Source: CAWFYI01 sp963820105 (GTDB lineage Bacteria > Patescibacteriota > Saccharimonadia > Saccharimonadales > UBA4665). From it: a stretch of 64,000 bases of DNA. Both the position numbers and the translations under genes were made by a program. Location: the NCBI GenBank assembly GCA_963820105.1, contig CAWFYI010000001.1:1-64000 (forward strand). The letters are read 5' to 3'. Of this stretch, positions 42,294 to 52,099 are shown piece after piece (positions within the stretch are counted from its first letter, which is position 1; each line of letters starts with the position of its first letter). The notes beneath the pieces were generated by a model, which was not told the DNA's origin, did not search any database, and was given only the letters and a program-made list of their open reading frames with translations.

Positions 42294-42296
42294 AGC

Positions 42297-44099
42297 CTAG
42301 TCCTGGGATGTGACCCGCAGGACCTCCTCTATGGTCGTCTGTCCCCTCAGGGATTTTACCAAGCCGTCCAGTTGCATGGTCAGCATGTGTTCCGAAATTG
42401 CCGTTTGCTCGATGGCTTCGCTGGTCTCGTTGCCTACTATCATCTTCTGTATGTTGCTGGAGTTATCGAGTACCTCGTATATGCCTATGCGGCCCTTATA
42501 GCCTGTGTTATTGCAGTTGTCGCAGCCGTCTTCATGAGCTTTCCATAGGCGATTGATGGAAGTAGGAGCCGTGCTCAACTCACTAGTGCCGGATTTGCGG
42601 CTGTCCTGTTCCTTGCCGATGCCGCCCTGCAGAGCGGCCTCCTCCAGTTCATGTACCCGTTTAATGCCGCCGTTCTCATCGATGCGGAAAGACTTGGCGA
42701 TCTGCTTCATGGTGGCGGTGTCAGGCTTGAAGACCTCGCGGCACTCCACGCAAAGCCGCCGCACCAGACGCTGGGCTATGACTACGCGCACCGTACTGGC
42801 TATCAGGAAGGGCTCCACCCCCATATCCAAAAGTCTTGGCAGGCAGGTCGCGGCATTGTTGGTGTGCAGCGTGCTGAAAACCAGATGCCCGGTAAGGGCT
42901 GCCTGGACCGCCAGATCGGCCGTCTCTTTGTCGCGGATCTCGCCGACCATTATGATGTTAGGGTCCTGCCGCAGCATGGCCCTCAGGCCATTACTGAACG
43001 TCATGCCGGCCTTGGCATTGACCTGAACTTGGTTTGCACCGGTGATATGGTATTCCACCGGGTCTTCCACGGTAGATATGTTGACGCCCGGCGTATTCAG
43101 GGAACTGAGCACGCTGAACAACGTGGTCGACTTGCCGGAACCGGTAGGCCCCGTGACAAGTACCATTCCATGAGGCTCGACTATAGCCGCTTTCAAGTTT
43201 GCCAGGGCAGTTCCCCAAAAGCCCAACTCCATTAAATCGGCTGGCTTGCTCGATTCGTTCAGTATCCTCATCGCGACCTTTTCGCCGTCAAGTATGGGCA
43301 GGGTAGAGACGCGCAAGGCATAGATGGCGCCATTGACCTCCACTTTGAAGCGGCCGTCCTGCGGCGCCCGGTGCTCGTCTATCTTCATATTGCTGAGAAT
43401 CTTGATGCGGCTGACCAATGCGCCGAGCATCTTGCGCGGCAGCTTGTTAGCTTCGCGGAGCAAGCCGTCTATCCTGTACCTGACTACCACGTCGTTCTCG
43501 CGCGGCTCTATGTGTATGTCGCTGGCGCCCGCCTTGACCCCGTACTCTATTATTATGTTGACCGTCTGGGCTATGGGCGAATCTTCGGCCAGGTCGCTCG
43601 CGTCAATTTCTTCAGCGGCATCCGTCTCGTCTTCTCCGGCTATGACCTTGGTCAGTTCGCTGCTTATGTTCCCCCGGTACTGGTCAAGGGCGGACTTAAG
43701 TAGGCTACCGGTGGTTATGTGAACCTTTATGTCATTGCCAAGCTGCTTCTGCAGGAAATTTATGGCCTGTATGTCATCGGGGTCTTCCATGGCCACCAGC
43801 TTGACGCCGCCCTTTTCAACGTCGAACACGACGGCGTTGTATTGGCGTGCTATACGCTCCGGCAGCAGCTTGAGCGTGTCGTGCTTGATTTCGCGGGCGC
43901 TAAGCTCCACGAAAGGAACCTCGATTTCTTCGGCGTAAAGTTTAGTGAGATCCTTCTCGCTGAGCAGGTTATTCTTTATCACCAGGTCTTGTAGCGGTTT
44001 CTTGTCGCCTGCCTGTTCGCGCAAAGCGGACAGCTGTGTTTTGCTGACCTTGCTGCTATTTGCCAGCAGTTTCTCGACTATTGAATCTGCTATATGCAT
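42297..44099 (-). CDS. pilB: Type IV pilus extension ATPase PilB
   Basis: 600 residues. Two N-terminal GspE N1-type segments, then the ATPase core: ASDIHIEPRENDVVVRYRID, Walker A GPTGSGKST (about 317-325), Asp box TVEDPVEYHI, Walker B MVGEIRDKETADLA and His box LVFSTLHTNNA. A zinc-binding C-terminal site uses CVEC and CDNCNNTGYKGRIG. The acidic loop at about 155-170 (GEDETDAAEEID) lies between domains. It drives pilus growth. No pilT retraction ATPase or pilD peptidase gene lies in the window. Confidence 0.95.
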   Translation of the reverse strand: MHIADSIVEKLLANSSKVSKTQLSALREQAGDKKPLQDLVIKNNLLSEKDLTKLYAEEIEVPFVELSAREIKHDTLKLLPERIARQYNAVVFDVEKGGVKLVAMEDPDDIQAINFLQKQLGNDIKVHITTGSLLKSALDQYRGNISSELTKVIAGEDETDAAEEIDASDLAEDSPIAQTVNIIIEYGVKAGASDIHIEPRENDVVVRYRIDGLLREANKLPRKMLGALVSRIKILSNMKIDEHRAPQDGRFKVEVNGAIYALRVSTLPILDGEKVAMRILNESSKPADLMELGFWGTALANLKAAIVEPHGMVLVTGPTGSGKSTTLFSVLSSLNTPGVNISTVEDPVEYHITGANQVQVNAKAGMTFSNGLRAMLRQDPNIIMVGEIRDKETADLAVQAALTGHLVFSTLHTNNAATCLPRLLDMGVEPFLIASTVRVVIAQRLVRRLCVECREVFKPDTATMKQIAKSFRIDENGGIKRVHELEEAALQGGIGKEQDSRKSGTSELSTAPTSINRLWKAHEDGCDNCNNTGYKGRIGIYEVLDNSSNIQKMIVGNETSEAIEQTAISEHMLTMQLDGLVKSLRGQTTIEEVLRVTSQD

Positions 44100-44226
44100 A
44101 TTTTTATCTTTACGGATCCACCCATGATGCCTTTATTTTATCAAATCAACGGTGAAAACATAAGCCGTTTGGATTAAATGGTTCTTAAGTTTTACTAAAA
44201 TGTAGGCGAATATAAGCGCTAGCAAT

Positions 44227-44254
44227 TTTACGCGCGGTGCACGGCACCTATAGT
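44227..44254 (+). promoter_or_regulatory. Candidate recA promoter
   Basis: TTTACG (44227-44232), 16-base spacer, TATAGT (44249-44254). The leader is about 45 bases with GAGGAG before recA. GGTGC/GCACC forms a small hairpin within the spacer. I see no clear LexA box. Confidence 0.5.
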
Positions 44255-44303
44255 GTTAAAATAGTAATAACGAGGTGGGGAATAAACACGAGGAGTAAAG
44301 AGC

Positions 44304-45362
<1,059 letters not shown>

Positions 45363-45367
45363 GCCCA

Positions 45368-45949
45368 TTGAAAAAAGCGGTTCTTTTGCATGGTACCAGC
45401 GGTTCACCCGATAGCAACTGGTTGCCTTGGCTAAGTACAGCACTAAAAAAACAAGGCTATGAAATATGGGCGCCGCATCTTCCGGGTAATGAAACGCCTG
45501 ACCGTGAAGTTTACAATAACTTCCTGTTTGGTCAGGGATGGGATTTTACTGACAACCTGTTAATTGGCCATTCGTCGGGAGCTGTTTCTATACTAAACCT
45601 TCTGGACGATCAACGCTGTCCTAACGTCAAGACCGCTGTCTTGGCCAGCGTTTGGTCGGATACGCAAAAATCCAACCTAAACCATGATGGCCTGACAAGA
45701 GAACGGTTCAAGAATTTAATTCCGACGGGTGGCTTTGATATGGGAACGATTAAACTTAAGGCAGACAACTGGTTGTTCATATATGGCGAGGATGATCCAT
45801 ACTGTCCGCTTGACCAAGCAGAACGACTGGCGAGCCAGACAAAAGGTGAAATTGTTGTAGTGCCCCAGGGCGGTCACCTGAACCTCAGCCGTGGATTCAA
45901 TGAGTTGCCGCAGCTGATCGAAGCGCTTGAAAACCGTCACTGGCTATGA
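45368..45949 (+). CDS. RBBP9/YdeN-like alpha/beta hydrolase
   Basis: 193 residues from TTG 45368, five bases after the recA stop. LLHGTSGSPDSNWLPWLSTA carries the oxyanion loop, GHSSGA the nucleophile Ser, YGEDDPYCP the acid and GGHLNL the catalytic His: a complete triad of the small RBBP9-type serine hydrolases. Substrate unknown. Its stop overlaps the recX ATG by four bases, so it is in one operon with recA and recX although its link to recombination is unclear. It is somewhat more AT-rich than recA. Confidence 0.82.
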   Translation: MKKAVLLHGTSGSPDSNWLPWLSTALKKQGYEIWAPHLPGNETPDREVYNNFLFGQGWDFTDNLLIGHSSGAVSILNLLDDQRCPNVKTAVLASVWSDTQKSNLNHDGLTRERFKNLIPTGGFDMGTIKLKADNWLFIYGEDDPYCPLDQAERLASQTKGEIVVVPQGGHLNLSRGFNELPQLIEALENRHWL

Positions 45950-46554
45950 AGATCACCGCTATTAAACAGCAGGTTAAGCGCAACGACAGATATTCGATCT
46001 ATGTCGACGGTAAATATGCATTTTCGCTCAGCGACACCGCTTTGCTGGAAAGCAAACTGGTCAATGGGCAGAATCTAACCGAGGCCCAGGTCAAGGAGCT
46101 AAAACAGACTTCCGCGGACGATAAACTATACAATAACGCGCTGGCCTACGCCACACTTAGGCCGCGCAGCACGTGGGAGATGGAGCAATATCTAAGACGT
46201 AAGAAATGCCCCGCGGTGCTGGAAAAAAAGATACTAAACAAGTTAAGCGACATAGGTTTGACGGATGACGAAGCTTTCGCCCGCACTTGGGTAGCCAACC
46301 GCCGTCTTCTGAAGCCCATGTCTCGGCGTAAACTGCTCCAAGAGCTGCGCGCCAAACGCGTTCCGGACGACGCGGCGGGCCTGGCGCTTGATGAAGACGA
46401 GACGGACGACCAGACAGTGCTGGCGGAACTCGTCGCCCGCAAGCGCAGGCAAGCACGGTACCAGGATGACAAGAAGCTGATGCAATACCTGGCCGGGCAG
46501 GGCTTCAATTACGGTGATATAAAAACCGCGCTCCAGAACACAGACGGTTCTTAG
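45946..46554 (+). CDS. recX: RecA regulator RecX
   Basis: 202 residues of short three-helix repeats: YNNALAYATLRPRSTWEMEQYL, IGLTDDEAFARTWVANRRLL with MSRRKLLQELRAKRV, and RYQDDKKLMQYLAGQGFNYGDI. This is the RecX layout; RecX caps and disassembles RecA filaments. The N-terminal 50 residues form an extra beta domain common in Gram-positive RecX. Its stop overlaps that of the convergent PRC-barrel gene. Confidence 0.9.
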   Translation: MKITAIKQQVKRNDRYSIYVDGKYAFSLSDTALLESKLVNGQNLTEAQVKELKQTSADDKLYNNALAYATLRPRSTWEMEQYLRRKKCPAVLEKKILNKLSDIGLTDDEAFARTWVANRRLLKPMSRRKLLQELRAKRVPDDAAGLALDEDETDDQTVLAELVARKRRQARYQDDKKLMQYLAGQGFNYGDIKTALQNTDGS

Positions 46555-47069
46555 CCTGCGGCTGCCCGCGCCGTAGCCGGCGCGCCCTTGACCAGGTCGT
46601 TAATAATAATGCGCCGGGGGGTGATTTCCTGAACCTGGTTGCGGTCGATGCTCAGCGAACCGCCAGAGAAGCTTTTTATGAGTGATTGCGACACGTAAAT
46701 CTTCTGGACGAACATGGTTTCCATTTCTGTGGCGTAGTCGCTGACTTTGCCGACCTTGTGTTTGCTGACCGTGACCACCTGTTTGCCGATCAACTCAAAA
46801 TTCAGTTCGATGATTTTCTTTAAGCGGACCAGTTCATCGGCTTCCACCAGAACGTCGTGATCATTTACGACGTAGCCGTCCTTCATCACGTCGCGGATAT
46901 CCTGATAAAGAAGTACAAGCTCTTTCTTGTCGAAACGGTCTTGGCAGTAGAAGCCCTCTATCTTTAGATTATTTGGATTGAATATGGCGGCCGTGACCGT
47001 AGCTACGGGGCTGCCCGTCCTAAGAGAGAGAATGGATTTATTTAACAAAGCACCACTGAGCTGAAGCAT
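46551..47069 (-). CDS. PRC-barrel domain protein
   Basis: 172 residues with two PRC-barrel halves: LLNKSILSLRTGSPVATVTA and, after VRLKKIIELNFELIGKQVVT, a second VSKHKVGKVSDYATEMETMF. The last ~30 residues are less conserved. PRC barrels occur in RimM and in photosynthetic proteins and often bind RNA or proteins; this stand-alone double form is common in Gram-positives and CPR. TATACT (47081-47076) ends six bases before the ATG, so it is leaderless. Confidence 0.75.
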   Translation of the reverse strand: MLQLSGALLNKSILSLRTGSPVATVTAAIFNPNNLKIEGFYCQDRFDKKELVLLYQDIRDVMKDGYVVNDHDVLVEADELVRLKKIIELNFELIGKQVVTVSKHKVGKVSDYATEMETMFVQKIYVSQSLIKSFSGGSLSIDRNQVQEITPRRIIINDLVKGAPATARAAAG

Positions 47070-47203
47070 GCTTCCAGTATAGCGTATAGAATATGCATGC
47101 CGTGTTCATCGCGCGCAGTTATTAAATAATTTAATTCTTGAGGCATGTACAAGACGCTAGTGCTTGTACCTTAGGCAGGTGTCTGCGTACAATCCTGCAT
47201 ACC

Positions 47204-48634
47204 ATGCGGCGGATACAGCGTTCACTACAGGCAATAATTGCAACGGTCCTTCTGACCGGGCTGCCGGTTTGGCAGCCTGGAACGGTCTGGGCTAATCAGG
47301 CTAATGATCCCTCCCTCATTATTAGCCAGCTCAAGATCACCAGCAGTAACGGGCAATTCATCACGCTGTACAATGCCACGGATTCGGCACTGGACATGGG
47401 CAAATACCGGCTGGAGTACTTCAACAGCTATGATCTGGGCAAGGCCACCAGCGGCAAGCTGATAACTCTGTCCGGCACGGTGCCGCCGCATGGTTACTTC
47501 ATGGTAAACGACGACACGTTGCTGCTGTGCTACCAGCTGACAGTCGATTCGGTTTCGTTGGGCCTGTCCAGCACCGCCGGCAGGGTTGAGGTACTGGCTT
47601 TTGACGGGTCGGATTCCAATGGTTCGGCCGCGCCCATCTTGCAGGATTACGTAAGCTGGTCCAAAAAAGACGCTGATGGCGCCCAGACGTTGCCGGAAGA
47701 TACGGACACGTTCTTACAGCGCCAGCCGGTCGATGCTGATGATAATCCACTGGTCAAATCGCCTGGCGACGGCAGCTGGCAAAGCGTGCGTCCCGACGGC
47801 AGTGACCCCTGCAACTTGGTAGCGGCCGGATCCAGCGCTGAAGATGCGGCGCCGGTACCTACAGGACTCGACCAGTTGTTACCGCCTGGCGAACCGCCGG
47901 CTACCATCCTGCAGACCGACAGTAGTGTTCCTTCATCTCCATTGCCTACTATGCCTGTAACGGACATCGGACTAAAGGCCCCTGCAATAACCGAGCTGCT
48001 GCCAAACCCCGCGGGCGCCGGCAATGATTCCACCGACGAATTCATCGAATTGTATAACCCAAACTCCAAAGCCTTCGATCTAAGCGGCTTCAGCCTCCAG
48101 ACCGGTACGACCAGTCTGCATACCTTCACCTTCCCATCGGGCACCAGCCTGCCGCCCAAAAGTTTCAAAGCCTTCTATTCCTCTGTTACGGGCTTAAGCC
48201 TAAGCAATAGTGGCAGCCAGGCCAAGTTACTGGACCCATTCGGTAACAGCATTTCGGCCAGCGCCGTGTATAAGACGGCTAAGGATGGTATAGCCTGGGC
48301 ACTGGCCAGGGGCAAGTGGTACTGGACCACAACAGTCACTCCGGGCAAGGCCAATATTATAAAGGAGCCCGTGCCTAAGAAGACGAAGAAATCTTCCAAA
48401 AGTACGTCCAAGCGCAAGACTACTAAATCGTCCGCCACCAAAATCGGTACGGCGAATACCGCTAGTTCCGACACGGCAGACCCGGCTGCTAACAATCCTA
48501 TACACGTGCGTACGCTTGTACTGGTAGCGGCGCTCGCGCTACTATACGCCTTATATGAATACCGCGCGGACTTGGCGAACCGAATCTACCGATTCAGACA
48601 AAACTTTGGAGCTCGCTATGAAGATCGGACGTAA
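47204..48634 (+). CDS. Surface protein with lamin-tail domains and C-terminal TM anchor
   Basis: From ATG 47204 (MRRIQRSLQAIIATVLL) 476 residues with an N-terminal signal peptide ending near VWANQAN. Two lamin-tail (LTD) domains show ISQLKITSSNGQFITLYNAT and ITELLPNPAGAGNDSTDEFIELYN. A Lys/Ser/Thr-rich stalk (about residues 405-450) and a TM segment (TLVLVAALALLYALYEY) with a basic tail end it, the layout of a wall-spanning anchored protein. LTDs in bacteria bind or surround DNA, nucleases or walls; a role in DNA capture next to competence genes is only a suggestion. TTGTAC/TACAAT (47164-47193) is the promoter. Confidence 0.78.
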   Translation: MRRIQRSLQAIIATVLLTGLPVWQPGTVWANQANDPSLIISQLKITSSNGQFITLYNATDSALDMGKYRLEYFNSYDLGKATSGKLITLSGTVPPHGYFMVNDDTLLLCYQLTVDSVSLGLSSTAGRVEVLAFDGSDSNGSAAPILQDYVSWSKKDADGAQTLPEDTDTFLQRQPVDADDNPLVKSPGDGSWQSVRPDGSDPCNLVAAGSSAEDAAPVPTGLDQLLPPGEPPATILQTDSSVPSSPLPTMPVTDIGLKAPAITELLPNPAGAGNDSTDEFIELYNPNSKAFDLSGFSLQTGTTSLHTFTFPSGTSLPPKSFKAFYSSVTGLSLSNSGSQAKLLDPFGNSISASAVYKTAKDGIAWALARGKWYWTTTVTPGKANIIKEPVPKKTKKSSKSTSKRKTTKSSATKIGTANTASSDTADPAANNPIHVRTLVLVAALALLYALYEYRADLANRIYRFRQNFGARYEDRT

Positions 48635-49037
48635 CTTAAAGGGCGGCGAAGCCATTGAGCTTATTGGCGACCTGGGCGCCGGTAAGACGGCTTTTGTGCG
48701 CGGCTTGGCCAAAGGCATGGGCAGCAAGGACGATGTCCGCAGTCCCAGCTTCACCGTGGGCAACCAGTACAGGGCGGGCGGAGTCGTCCTGTATCACTTT
48801 GATTTTTACAGGTTACAAGAGCCCGGCATTATGCAACAGGACTTAGCGGAAGTACTGGAAGATCCTAAGGCCGCTGTCGTAATAGAGTGGTCCGACCCCG
48901 TCAAGTCAACGTTGCCGGACAATCGATTGGTCATCCGCATCACACCTACCGGCGAAAATAGCCGGAAATTCGATTTCACATATCCTGAGAGCCTAAAATA
49001 TCTGATACCGGCTGAAGGTAACCATGCTTATACTTAG
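48555..49037 (+). CDS. tsaE: tRNA threonylcarbamoyladenosine ATPase TsaE
   Basis: 160 residues. Walker A GDLGAGKTAFVRGLA, the switch region SPSFTVGNQY, then VVLYHFDFYRL and VVIEWSDP: the complete YjeE/TsaE set. It is the ATPase that resets the TsaBD complex making t6A in tRNAs. The start at 48555 overlaps the upstream gene by 80 bases; the N-terminal helix (ESTDSDKTLELAMKIGRNL) is typical, which supports this long form. It is coupled to tsaB, whose ATG lies 14 bases before its stop. Confidence 0.93.
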   Translation: MNTARTWRTESTDSDKTLELAMKIGRNLKGGEAIELIGDLGAGKTAFVRGLAKGMGSKDDVRSPSFTVGNQYRAGGVVLYHFDFYRLQEPGIMQQDLAEVLEDPKAAVVIEWSDPVKSTLPDNRLVIRITPTGENSRKFDFTYPESLKYLIPAEGNHAYT

Positions 49038-49416
49038 TATCCGAACGGATAAACCAGAGGCGGAACTCGGCTTGTTTACGGATAGTACCAAACTGGCTTA
49101 TTCAACCTGGCCGGCCCACCGCGAACTGGCCGAGACCATCCACCTGAAAATCAAAGAGCTATTGGAATCGCAAGGCCGCAGCCTGAAAGACCTGAATGGC
49201 ATAGCCGTTTTCAAAGGTCCCGGCAGCTTTACGGGTCTTCGCATCGGCATCAGCGTAGCTAATACCTTGGCAGACAGCCTGGATCTGCCCATAATTTCCG
49301 CAACAGGCAGAAGCTGGATAAAGACAGCCTGCCAAAAACTTGCCAAAGGCGAGGACGAACACATCGCTCTACCCGAATACGGCGCTTCGCCGCACGTGAC
49401 GAAACCGAAAAAATAG
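49024..49416 (+). CDS. tsaB: TsaB, short form
   Basis: 130 residues. It has the ASKHA first subdomain: MLILSIRTDKPEAELGLF, SIHxK-like helix AETIHLKIKELLES, GIAVFKGPGSFTGLRIGIS and ADSLDLPIISATG. Usual TsaB is ~220-240 residues; the C-terminal subdomain is missing. TsaB is an inactive dimer partner for TsaD, and the retained half carries the interface, so the short form may work. The last ~25 residues are charged and probably disordered. tsaD is not in the window. Confidence 0.85.
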   Translation: MLILSIRTDKPEAELGLFTDSTKLAYSTWPAHRELAETIHLKIKELLESQGRSLKDLNGIAVFKGPGSFTGLRIGISVANTLADSLDLPIISATGRSWIKTACQKLAKGEDEHIALPEYGASPHVTKPKK

Positions 49417-49438
49417 CCCCCGAAGCCCCGGAAAGGTT

Positions 49439-49468
49439 GACCAAGTCTCTTGACGCGGCGTATATTAA
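49439..49468 (+). promoter_or_regulatory. Candidate rny promoter with a long leader
   Basis: TTGACC (49439-49444), 18-base spacer, TATATT (49463-49468). The transcript would start about 165 bases before rny. The leader (to 49641) has no ORF; TTGCC/GGCAA (49480-49503) forms a weak hairpin, and AAGGA precedes the ATG. RNase Y genes are autoregulated in some bacteria, which such a leader would allow. Confidence 0.5.
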
Positions 49469-49641
49469 AGACAGGAATTGCCACGTTTGAGAGCATAGGC
49501 AACTCGTAACCTGCCATCAACGCCGCATATCCTCACAAATTCTAAACCCTAAATTAATTCGACTTTACAGATACGTTTACAGACTAGAGACGTGATAGCG
49601 ATTGTCTGAAAACAAATCTGCATGGATAGAAAGGACAGACT

Positions 49642-51150
49642 ATGTTAGCAGTATTGCTCGCTGTAGTAGGGCTGGTTGCTGGCTTTGGCGCCAGCACTGC
49701 CGTTACCAAGCAGCGCCAGGGTTCAGCCGAACAAAAAGTCAAGAAAGAACTGGAAAAGGCCAAGAAGGAAGCCAATAGGCTGGTGGAACAGGCCCGCGAG
49801 GATTCCAAAAAGGCCGTGGAGGAAACGCGCAAGGAAGAACATGCTCGTCGCAAAGAACTAAAGGATCTGGAGCAGCGGTTGGTCACCCGCGAAGAAAACC
49901 TCGATAAGAAACTAGATGAATTAGACAAGCGCAACGAAACACTTCGTAAGAACGAGGACGAAGCCGAAACGCTTAAAAATGAAATCCGCGAAATCCGCTC
50001 CAAACAGCAGGACAAGCTTGAAAAGATCGCCAAGCTTAGCAAGAAGGACGCCGCCGAGAAACTGATGCAGATGACCGAGCGCGACATCAAGCAGGATCTG
50101 CTCGGCCTGATCAACAAGTTGCAGAACGAGGCCCGCGACAACGCGGAAGAGAAAGCCGCGCTGGTAATCGCCACCGCCATGGAGCGTATGGCCAGCGAAG
50201 TCACGGCCGAGCGTACCGTCACGAGCCTGAAGCTGGAAGACGACGAAATGAAAGGCCGCATAATCGGCAAAGAAGGCCGTAACATCCAGGCTTTGCAACG
50301 CGCCACCGGCGTGGACATCATGGTCGATGACACGCCCGGCTACATCGTACTGAGCAGTTTCGATCCGATCCGCCGCGAAGTCGCCCGCCGCGCCATGGAG
50401 ATGCTCATCAAAGACGGCCGTATACACCCCGGCCGGATAGAGGAAGTCGTAGCCAAGGCTCAGACGGCCGTCGAAAAGGACGTTGTCCGGGCTGGCGAGG
50501 ACGCCGCGCGCGAAGTCGGCATCGTCGGTATACCCAAAGAGATCCTACAATTGCTGGGCGAGCTTAAATACCGTACCAGCTACGGCCAGAACGTGCTCAA
50601 GCACTCTACGGAAATGGCGCACATCGCCGGCATGATGGCCGAAGAGATCGGCGCCGACATCAAGACTGCCAAATATGCCGCGCTGGTCCACGACATTGGC
50701 AAGGCCCTGACGCACAAGATGGAGGGCAAGCACCATCATATTTCCGGTGAAATACTGCGCAAGTACGGCGCGCCGGAAGAAGTCGCGCTGGCCGCCGAAC
50801 AACACCATGATGACGTTGACGCCACTACGGTCGAGGCCCTGATAGTCCGCGTCGTGGATGCCGTAAGCGCCGCGCGGCCAGGCGCGCGCAACATCAGCAC
50901 CGAGAATTTCGCCGAGCGCATGAAGGACTTGGAGAACGTCGCTAACGGCTTCAAGGGCATAGAGAAATCATATGCCATCAGCGCGGGCCGCGAAGTCCGC
51001 GTGTTCGTCAAACCTCAATCCATCGACGACCTGAGCGCCATCAAGCTGGCCCGCGATATCGCCACCAAGATTGAGTCGACAATGCAATACCCCGGTACCA
51101 TCAAGGTGAACGTCATACGCGAAACCCGCGCCATAGAGTTCGCCAAATAG
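49642..51150 (+). CDS. rny: Ribonuclease Y
   Basis: 502 residues: an N-terminal TM (MLAVLLAVVGLVAGFGAST), a long coiled-coil to about residue 190, a KH domain with KGRIIGKEGRNIQALQRATG, and an HD domain with HSTEMAHIAGMMAEE and the metal site VHDIGKALTHKMEGKHH. This is the membrane endonuclease that starts mRNA decay in bacteria without RNase E. AAAGGA lies upstream. EamA-type permease and ymdB genes follow; rny-ymdB linkage is widely conserved. Confidence 0.97.
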   Translation: MLAVLLAVVGLVAGFGASTAVTKQRQGSAEQKVKKELEKAKKEANRLVEQAREDSKKAVEETRKEEHARRKELKDLEQRLVTREENLDKKLDELDKRNETLRKNEDEAETLKNEIREIRSKQQDKLEKIAKLSKKDAAEKLMQMTERDIKQDLLGLINKLQNEARDNAEEKAALVIATAMERMASEVTAERTVTSLKLEDDEMKGRIIGKEGRNIQALQRATGVDIMVDDTPGYIVLSSFDPIRREVARRAMEMLIKDGRIHPGRIEEVVAKAQTAVEKDVVRAGEDAAREVGIVGIPKEILQLLGELKYRTSYGQNVLKHSTEMAHIAGMMAEEIGADIKTAKYAALVHDIGKALTHKMEGKHHHISGEILRKYGAPEEVALAAEQHHDDVDATTVEALIVRVVDAVSAARPGARNISTENFAERMKDLENVANGFKGIEKSYAISAGREVRVFVKPQSIDDLSAIKLARDIATKIESTMQYPGTIKVNVIRETRAIEFAK

Positions 51151-51199
51151 CGAACATGGCGGGGGCTCCTAGCAGGTTTAATCCGAAAGACGTCGATCA

Positions 51200-52099
51200 A
51201 TGTGGCTAACTGTCAGCATTATAAATATGCTGGCCGTGACGGCCACGCGTCTGGTACAAAAACGTTTCGTGAACGGTAGTGACATGAACGCCTTCAGGTT
51301 GAATTGGGTGATGTTCGGCGCTGGTTTGCCGATAACGTTGCCCATCATCATTACAAACTGGCACACTATCACACAGCTGTCTTGGCCTTTCTGGCTGGAC
51401 CTCATTGCCGTAGTCGTCGGGTACTATCCAGCCGTCAGCTATCTCTATATTCATGTCATTCGTGAAAATGAACTGTCGGACGTGTTGCCACTACAAAGTC
51501 TGGTGCCAGTTTTCACTGCCTTTTTCGGCTGGCTGTTGCTTGGCCAGGACCCTTCCGTGTTAGCTTTCGGTGGTTTACTGTCAGTGACTGCGGCAATTTA
51601 CGTACTGTACCGCAGGCCCAGTATGTCTTGGCATAGACCCATTACAAATCTTGGTTCTTCAGGATCGGCTCGCGCTATGCTAGTGGTAAGTCTCATTGTG
51701 GCAGCCGCTTCCATTGGTGACAAATTTGGCATCGAGCATTCCAGTGTCAGTATTTATCTAGCACTAAACGTGACAGGTGCGGTATTGCTGTTGATAGCGT
51801 GTGACCTAATAGCTGTTCAGCGTCGTGCCGTCCGCTCATTGCGTTCGGAGGTTAAAAGACTATCCGCTAGCCAGCGGCGGCTGCTAATCTTCTTGGGAGT
51901 CTTGCAAGTACTGTCCATAGTTTTGTCCTTTGTGGCGGTTCACGTATCGGCTAACACCAGCTATACGTTAGCAATCCGGAACCTTAGCATTGTTGCTACT
52001 AGTTTAGCGGCGGTGCTGCTGCTGCACGAACATGCCAATCGCTACAAATTATTTAGTTATGGACTATCGGCACTTGGTGTCGTTATGCTGGCTTTATGA
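51200..52099 (+). CDS. EamA/DMT-type transporter
   Basis: 299 residues with about ten hydrophobic segments in two homologous halves: ELSDVLPLQSLVPVFTAFFGWLLLGQ closes the first and NTSYTLAIRNLSIVATSLAAVLLLHE the second, the EamA repeat hallmark. Drug/metabolite exporters of this type have varied substrates, so none is assigned. It sits between rny and ymdB and its stop overlaps the ymdB ATG by four bases, an unusual insertion into a conserved pair. Confidence 0.85.
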   Translation: MWLTVSIINMLAVTATRLVQKRFVNGSDMNAFRLNWVMFGAGLPITLPIIITNWHTITQLSWPFWLDLIAVVVGYYPAVSYLYIHVIRENELSDVLPLQSLVPVFTAFFGWLLLGQDPSVLAFGGLLSVTAAIYVLYRRPSMSWHRPITNLGSSGSARAMLVVSLIVAAASIGDKFGIEHSSVSIYLALNVTGAVLLLIACDLIAVQRRAVRSLRSEVKRLSASQRRLLIFLGVLQVLSIVLSFVAVHVSANTSYTLAIRNLSIVATSLAAVLLLHEHANRYKLFSYGLSALGVVMLAL

